Shown: one piece after another, positions 61,207-64,000 of the stretch
Layout of the letters: each line of letters begins with the position of its first letter
How positions within the stretch are numbered: position 1 is the first letter of the stretch
Assembly (NCBI RefSeq): GCF_900184255.1
Contig: NZ_LT854636.1
Span: forward strand, 319,079 to 383,078
Length of the DNA stretch: 64,000 nucleotides
Direction of reading: 5' to 3'
DNA from: Haloimpatiens massiliensis
GTDB taxonomy: Bacteria; Bacillota; Clostridia; Clostridiales; Clostridiaceae
The notes under the pieces: generated by a model
What the model was told of the DNA's origin: nothing
Database searches by the model: none
Seen by the model: only the letters and a program-made list of their open reading frames with translations
Made by a program: the position numbers and the translations under genes

Positions 61207-61746
61207 CTATTTACCAGTTTTACCTTCTTTACGTCTGATTACTTCGCCTTGGTATTTTATTCCTTTTCCTTTGTAAGGCTCTGGTTTTCTATGAGATCTT
61301 ATTACCGCAGCAACTTCTCCTACTAATTCTTTATCTATGCCCTTTACAACTATTTTTGTTGTTTCTGGAACTTCAAATTGAATTCCATCAATAGCATCTA
61401 TTTCAACTGGATGTGAGAATCCAAGGTTAAGAACTAGTCCTTTTCCTTTAACTTGTGCTCTGTAACCAACACCTATTAATTCTAATGTTTTTTGATATCC
61501 TTCTGTTACACCAGTAACCATGTTGTTTATTAGAGCTCTTGTCAATCCATGAAGGGCTCTATGCTCCTTTTGTTCACTTGGTCTTTTCACAATAACAGAA
61601 TTATCTTCTATATTAATTAGCATATCAGCATGCATCTTTCTTGTTAATTCACCTTTTGGACCTTTAACAGTAACAACGTTGTCTGGTGTTACATTAACAG
61701 TTACACCATTTGGAATAGCTACTGGAAGTTTTCCTATTCTTGACAT
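61207..61746 (-). CDS. rplF: 50S ribosomal protein L6
   Basis: 179 residues, two L6 domains, MSRIGKLPVAIPNGV at the start and PYKGKGIKY near the end. Standard length. Confidence 0.98.
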   Translation of the reverse strand: MSRIGKLPVAIPNGVTVNVTPDNVVTVKGPKGELTRKMHADMLINIEDNSVIVKRPSEQKEHRALHGLTRALINNMVTGVTEGYQKTLELIGVGYRAQVKGKGLVLNLGFSHPVEIDAIDGIQFEVPETTKIVVKGIDKELVGEVAAVIRSHRKPEPYKGKGIKYQGEVIRRKEGKTGK

Positions 61747-61769
61747 AATCGCACCTCCTCTTCATTACA

Positions 61770-62168
61770 CTACCATATGTAGCAAATTACTTCTCCACCT
61801 ACTGCTAAATTTCTAGCTTCTTTATCAGTTACAATTCCTTTTGAAGTAGATATTATAGCGGTTCCTAAACCATTTAGAACTCTTGGTATTTCTTCGTGTC
61901 TGCAATATACTCTTAAACCTGGTTTTGATATTCTTTTCAAACCAGTTATAACTCTTTCCTTACTTGGTCCATATTTCATTGTTAATCTTAACATTGGAAC
62001 AGAACCGTCAGTGTATTCCTCAACATTTTTTATATAACCTTCTTGAAGCAATATATTAACTATAGCTTTCTTTATATTTGATGAAGGTATTTCAACAACT
62101 TCATGTTTAACTATATTTGCATTTCTTATACGTGTTAGCAAATCTGCGATAGGATCTGTCATTATCAT
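61770..62168 (-). CDS. rpsH: 30S ribosomal protein S8
   Basis: 132 or 134 residues by start choice; the body is MTDPIADLLTRIRNA. The first ATG (62168) has GGAGG 8 nt upstream and is used. In other bacteria S8 represses the spc operon. Confidence 0.97.
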   Translation of the reverse strand: MIMTDPIADLLTRIRNANIVKHEVVEIPSSNIKKAIVNILLQEGYIKNVEEYTDGSVPMLRLTMKYGPSKERVITGLKRISKPGLRVYCRHEEIPRVLNGLGTAIISTSKGIVTDKEARNLAVGGEVICYIW

Positions 62169-62200
62169 TTATTTTGCCTCCTTTCGTGAACAGTTTTATA

Positions 62201-62386
62201 TTACCAGCTTGCTTTCTTACAGCCAGGGATTTGTCCTTTATATGCTAATTCTCTAAAACAAATACGGCAGATTCCATATTTTTTTAGTACAGCATGTGGT
62301 CTACCACATATTCTACATCTTGTATACGCTCTAGATGAAAATTTTGGTTCTTTTTTCCACTTTTCAATCATCGCTTTACGTGCCAC
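62201..62386 (-). CDS. rpsN: 30S ribosomal protein S14, zinc-binding type
   Basis: 61 residues with CRICGRPHAVLKKYGICRICF, the four-Cys zinc form (type Z). Short version standard in Firmicutes spc operons. Confidence 0.98.
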   Translation of the reverse strand: MARKAMIEKWKKEPKFSSRAYTRCRICGRPHAVLKKYGICRICFRELAYKGQIPGCKKASW

Positions 62387-62400
62387 TAGTTTTCCCTCCT

Positions 62401-62943
62401 TTATTGAGCAAATGGCATTCCTAAGAATCTTAATAATTCTCTAGCTTCTTCGTCAGTTTTTGCATCAGTAACGAATACTACATCCATTCCTCTAACTTTA
62501 TCTATCTTATCATATTCAACTTCTGGGAATATTAATTGCTCCTTTATTCCAAGAGCGTAGTTTCCTCTTCCGTCAAATGACTTTGATGAAACTCCTCTAA
62601 AGTCTCTAACTCTTGGTAACGCTACATTTATTAGCTTATCAGCAAACTCATACATTTTGTTTTTTCTTAATGTAACTTTACATCCTATAGGCATGTTTTG
62701 TCTTATTTTAAAGTTAGCAACTGAGTTTCTAGCTTTTGTAATTATTGGCTGTTGTCCTGATATAAGTTTTAAATCACCAACTGCAGCTTCCAAAACCTTT
62801 GGATTATCTTTTGCTTCTCCGATTCCCATGTTTATTATTATTTTTTCTAATCTTGGTACTTCCATTACATTTTTATATCCGAACTTTTCCATTAATGCTG
62901 GAACTACTTCTTTTATATATTTTTCTTGTAGTCTTGGATTCAT
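62401..62943 (-). CDS. rplE: 50S ribosomal protein L5
   Basis: 180 residues, MNPRLQEKYIKEVVPALMEK; EKIIINMGIGEA and GNYALGIKEQLIFPE are typical. Binds 5S rRNA and P-site tRNA. Confidence 0.98.
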   Translation of the reverse strand: MNPRLQEKYIKEVVPALMEKFGYKNVMEVPRLEKIIINMGIGEAKDNPKVLEAAVGDLKLISGQQPIITKARNSVANFKIRQNMPIGCKVTLRKNKMYEFADKLINVALPRVRDFRGVSSKSFDGRGNYALGIKEQLIFPEVEYDKIDKVRGMDVVFVTDAKTDEEARELLRFLGMPFAQ

Positions 62944-62965
62944 TAATTAGACCTCCTTTCGAATT

Positions 62966-63280
62966 CTAGAATGTTTCTCCACACTTTTTGCATATTCTAA
63001 CCTTAGTTCCATCTTCTAATACTTTTTTGCTTATTCTTGTAACAGTATTACATTTTGTGCAATATAGCATTACTTTTGAACTATATATTGGAGCTTCTTG
63101 TTGTATTATTCCACCTTGCATATTTTGTCTGTTTGGCTTTTGATGTTTTGTAACTATATTAACGCCCTTAACTAAAACTTTTCCAGTTTTAGGATAAACT
63201 TTTATAACTTCGCCTGTTTTTCCCTTGTCTTTACCTGAAATAACCATTACTGTGTCATTTCTTCTAACGTGTACCTTCAT
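62966..63280 (-). CDS. rplX: 50S ribosomal protein L24
   Basis: 104 residues with a KOW motif (VMVISGKDKGKTGEVIKVYP) and a C-terminal zinc-ribbon-like pair CTKC / CKKC, as in many clostridial L24 proteins. Assembly initiator of the 50S. Confidence 0.98.
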   Translation of the reverse strand: MKVHVRRNDTVMVISGKDKGKTGEVIKVYPKTGKVLVKGVNIVTKHQKPNRQNMQGGIIQQEAPIYSSKVMLYCTKCNTVTRISKKVLEDGTKVRICKKCGETF

Positions 63281-63298
63281 CCGTAGCCACCTCCTTAA

Positions 63299-63667
63299 TT
63301 ATAGAACTTCTGGTGCTAGTGATAATATTTTATTAAATTCTTTATCTCTTAGCTCCCTTGCTACTGGTCCAAATATACGAGTACCTTTTGGCATCTTATC
63401 ATCTTTTATTATAACTGCTGCATTTTCATCAAATTTTATATATGTTCCATCGGCTCTTCTTACACCTTTTCTAGATCTAACTATAACGGCTTTAATAACG
63501 TCACCTTTTTTAACAACACCGCCTGGTGTTGCACTTTTAACGCTAGCAACTATTATATCACCGATGTTTCCCCATTTTCTCTTAGATCCACCTAATACTC
63601 TGATACACATTATTTCTTTTGCTCCAGTGTTATCAGCTACCTTTAATAATGTTTGCTGTTGTATCAT
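63299..63667 (-). CDS. rplN: 50S ribosomal protein L14
   Basis: 122 residues, MIQQQTLLKVADNTGAKEIM, ending LSLAPEVL. Near-invariant protein at the subunit interface. Confidence 0.98.
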   Translation of the reverse strand: MIQQQTLLKVADNTGAKEIMCIRVLGGSKRKWGNIGDIIVASVKSATPGGVVKKGDVIKAVIVRSRKGVRRADGTYIKFDENAAVIIKDDKMPKGTRIFGPVARELRDKEFNKILSLAPEVL

Positions 63668-63693
63668 AGTAAGTACCTCCTTTCGTTAATACA

Positions 63694-63948
63694 CTATTTA
63701 GCTTTTTCAACTATTTGAACTAATCTCCATCTCTTGTCTTTAGATAATGGTCTAGTCTCCATTATTTCTACTCTATCATTTATATTAGCTTCGTTATTTT
63801 CATCATGAGCTTTAAATTTAGTAGTTCTGTTTATTGTTTTTCCATATAGTGGATGACGCACCTTTGTTTCTACAGCAACTACAATAGTCTTATCCATTTT
63901 ATCAGATACGACTCTTCCTATTCTAGTCTTTCTGTTTCCTCTTTCCAT
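63694..63948 (-). CDS. rpsQ: 30S ribosomal protein S17
   Basis: 84 residues, RKTRIGRVVSDKMDKTIVVA and the HPLYGK segment typical of S17. Behind GGGAGG. Confidence 0.97.
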   Translation of the reverse strand: MERGNRKTRIGRVVSDKMDKTIVVAVETKVRHPLYGKTINRTTKFKAHDENNEANINDRVEIMETRPLSKDKRWRLVQIVEKAK

Positions 63949-63972
63949 TTAGGCTAAACCTCCCTTCACAGT

Positions 63973-64000
63973 TTACTGTCTTACAGCCTTTAACTCTTCT
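63973..64000 (-). CDS. rpmC: 50S ribosomal protein L29, C-terminal end only
   Basis: The last eight codons, EELKAVRQ followed by TAA, lie 24 bp upstream of rpsQ, where rpmC always sits in this cluster. The rest is beyond the window. Identity rests mainly on gene order. Confidence 0.7.

Noticed and set aside
56088..63689. Several 80-150 codon plus-strand frames across the ribosomal cluster
   Set aside because: All are antisense to universally conserved ribosomal genes, with no ribosome sites and no family resemblance.

Overview
This is a low-GC, AT-rich window from a Gram-positive, amino-acid-fermenting, spore-forming anaerobe. The complete methylaspartate route of glutamate fermentation, a Ptb/Buk plus 2-oxoacid:ferredoxin oxidoreductase operon, CwlD and SleB-like cortex/wall enzymes and the Firmicutes S10-spc-alpha cluster all point to Clostridium, most likely Clostridium tetani or a close relative such as C. 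cochlearium. That species call is inference; the genus-level call is firm. Most genes lie on the minus strand. No rRNA, tRNA or CRISPR array was seen.

Region 1 (1-13.6 kb, minus strand): the 3'-truncated glmM, a DUF2089 regulator and a bactofilin-like protein. Next comes an eight-gene energy operon, buk-ptb-buk-P-loop NTPase-ferredoxin-alpha-beta-gamma. It converts 2-oxoacids to acyl-CoA, acyl-phosphate and ATP. Upstream of it lies cdaA-cdaR (c-di-AMP synthesis) with a COG2509 flavoprotein. The usual cdaA-cdaR-glmM module is therefore split by about 10 kb of fermentation genes.

Region 2 (13.7-25.8 kb): a membrane-anchored helical protein, a SleB-like hydrolase, and a trxA/thioredoxin-reductase pair. 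The reductase lacks NADPH-binding motifs, and a CsoR/CstR-like operator sits at the trxA promoter. A TPR membrane protein follows, then ptsI facing a sigma-54 activator whose N-terminus is an HPr domain. The ptsI upstream region holds a near-consensus sigma-54 promoter and palindromic candidate activator sites. A ~0.9 kb gene-free block of nested palindromes and a Fur-box-controlled chemoreceptor complete the region.

Region 3 (25.9-45.2 kb): citC-citX-citG (prosthetic group assembly for citrate/citramalate lyase), an IS4/IS701-type transposase, and a patch of unrelated small genes (alpha/beta hydrolase, truncated Nudix, HD phosphohydrolase, Ham1-type protein). Then comes the complete glutamate-fermentation set, read gntR-glmS-glmL-glmE-mal-mesaconase alpha/beta-citD-citE-citF. 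Together these turn glutamate into acetate and pyruvate. Its gaps are studded with palindromic MITE-like elements.

Region 4 (45.3-48.6 kb): a DUF3048 protein, cwlD and a Na/Pi cotransporter. Region 5 (49-64 kb): the ribosomal cluster from rpmC (partial) through rpsQ...secY-adk-map-KOW-infA-rpmJ...rpoA-rplQ, then ecfA1-ecfA2-ecfT-truA and rplM-rpsI. rplM has a structured leader and a perfect consensus promoter.

The most distinctive signals are the HPr-PAS-AAA sigma-54 regulator facing a sigma-54-dependent ptsI; two (possibly four) families of palindromic miniature elements, one with 5-bp target duplications; the pyridine-nucleotide-independent-looking thioredoxin reductase under a metal/persulfide-sensor-type operator; and a GntR regulator without a normal start codon in front of its conserved N-terminus.
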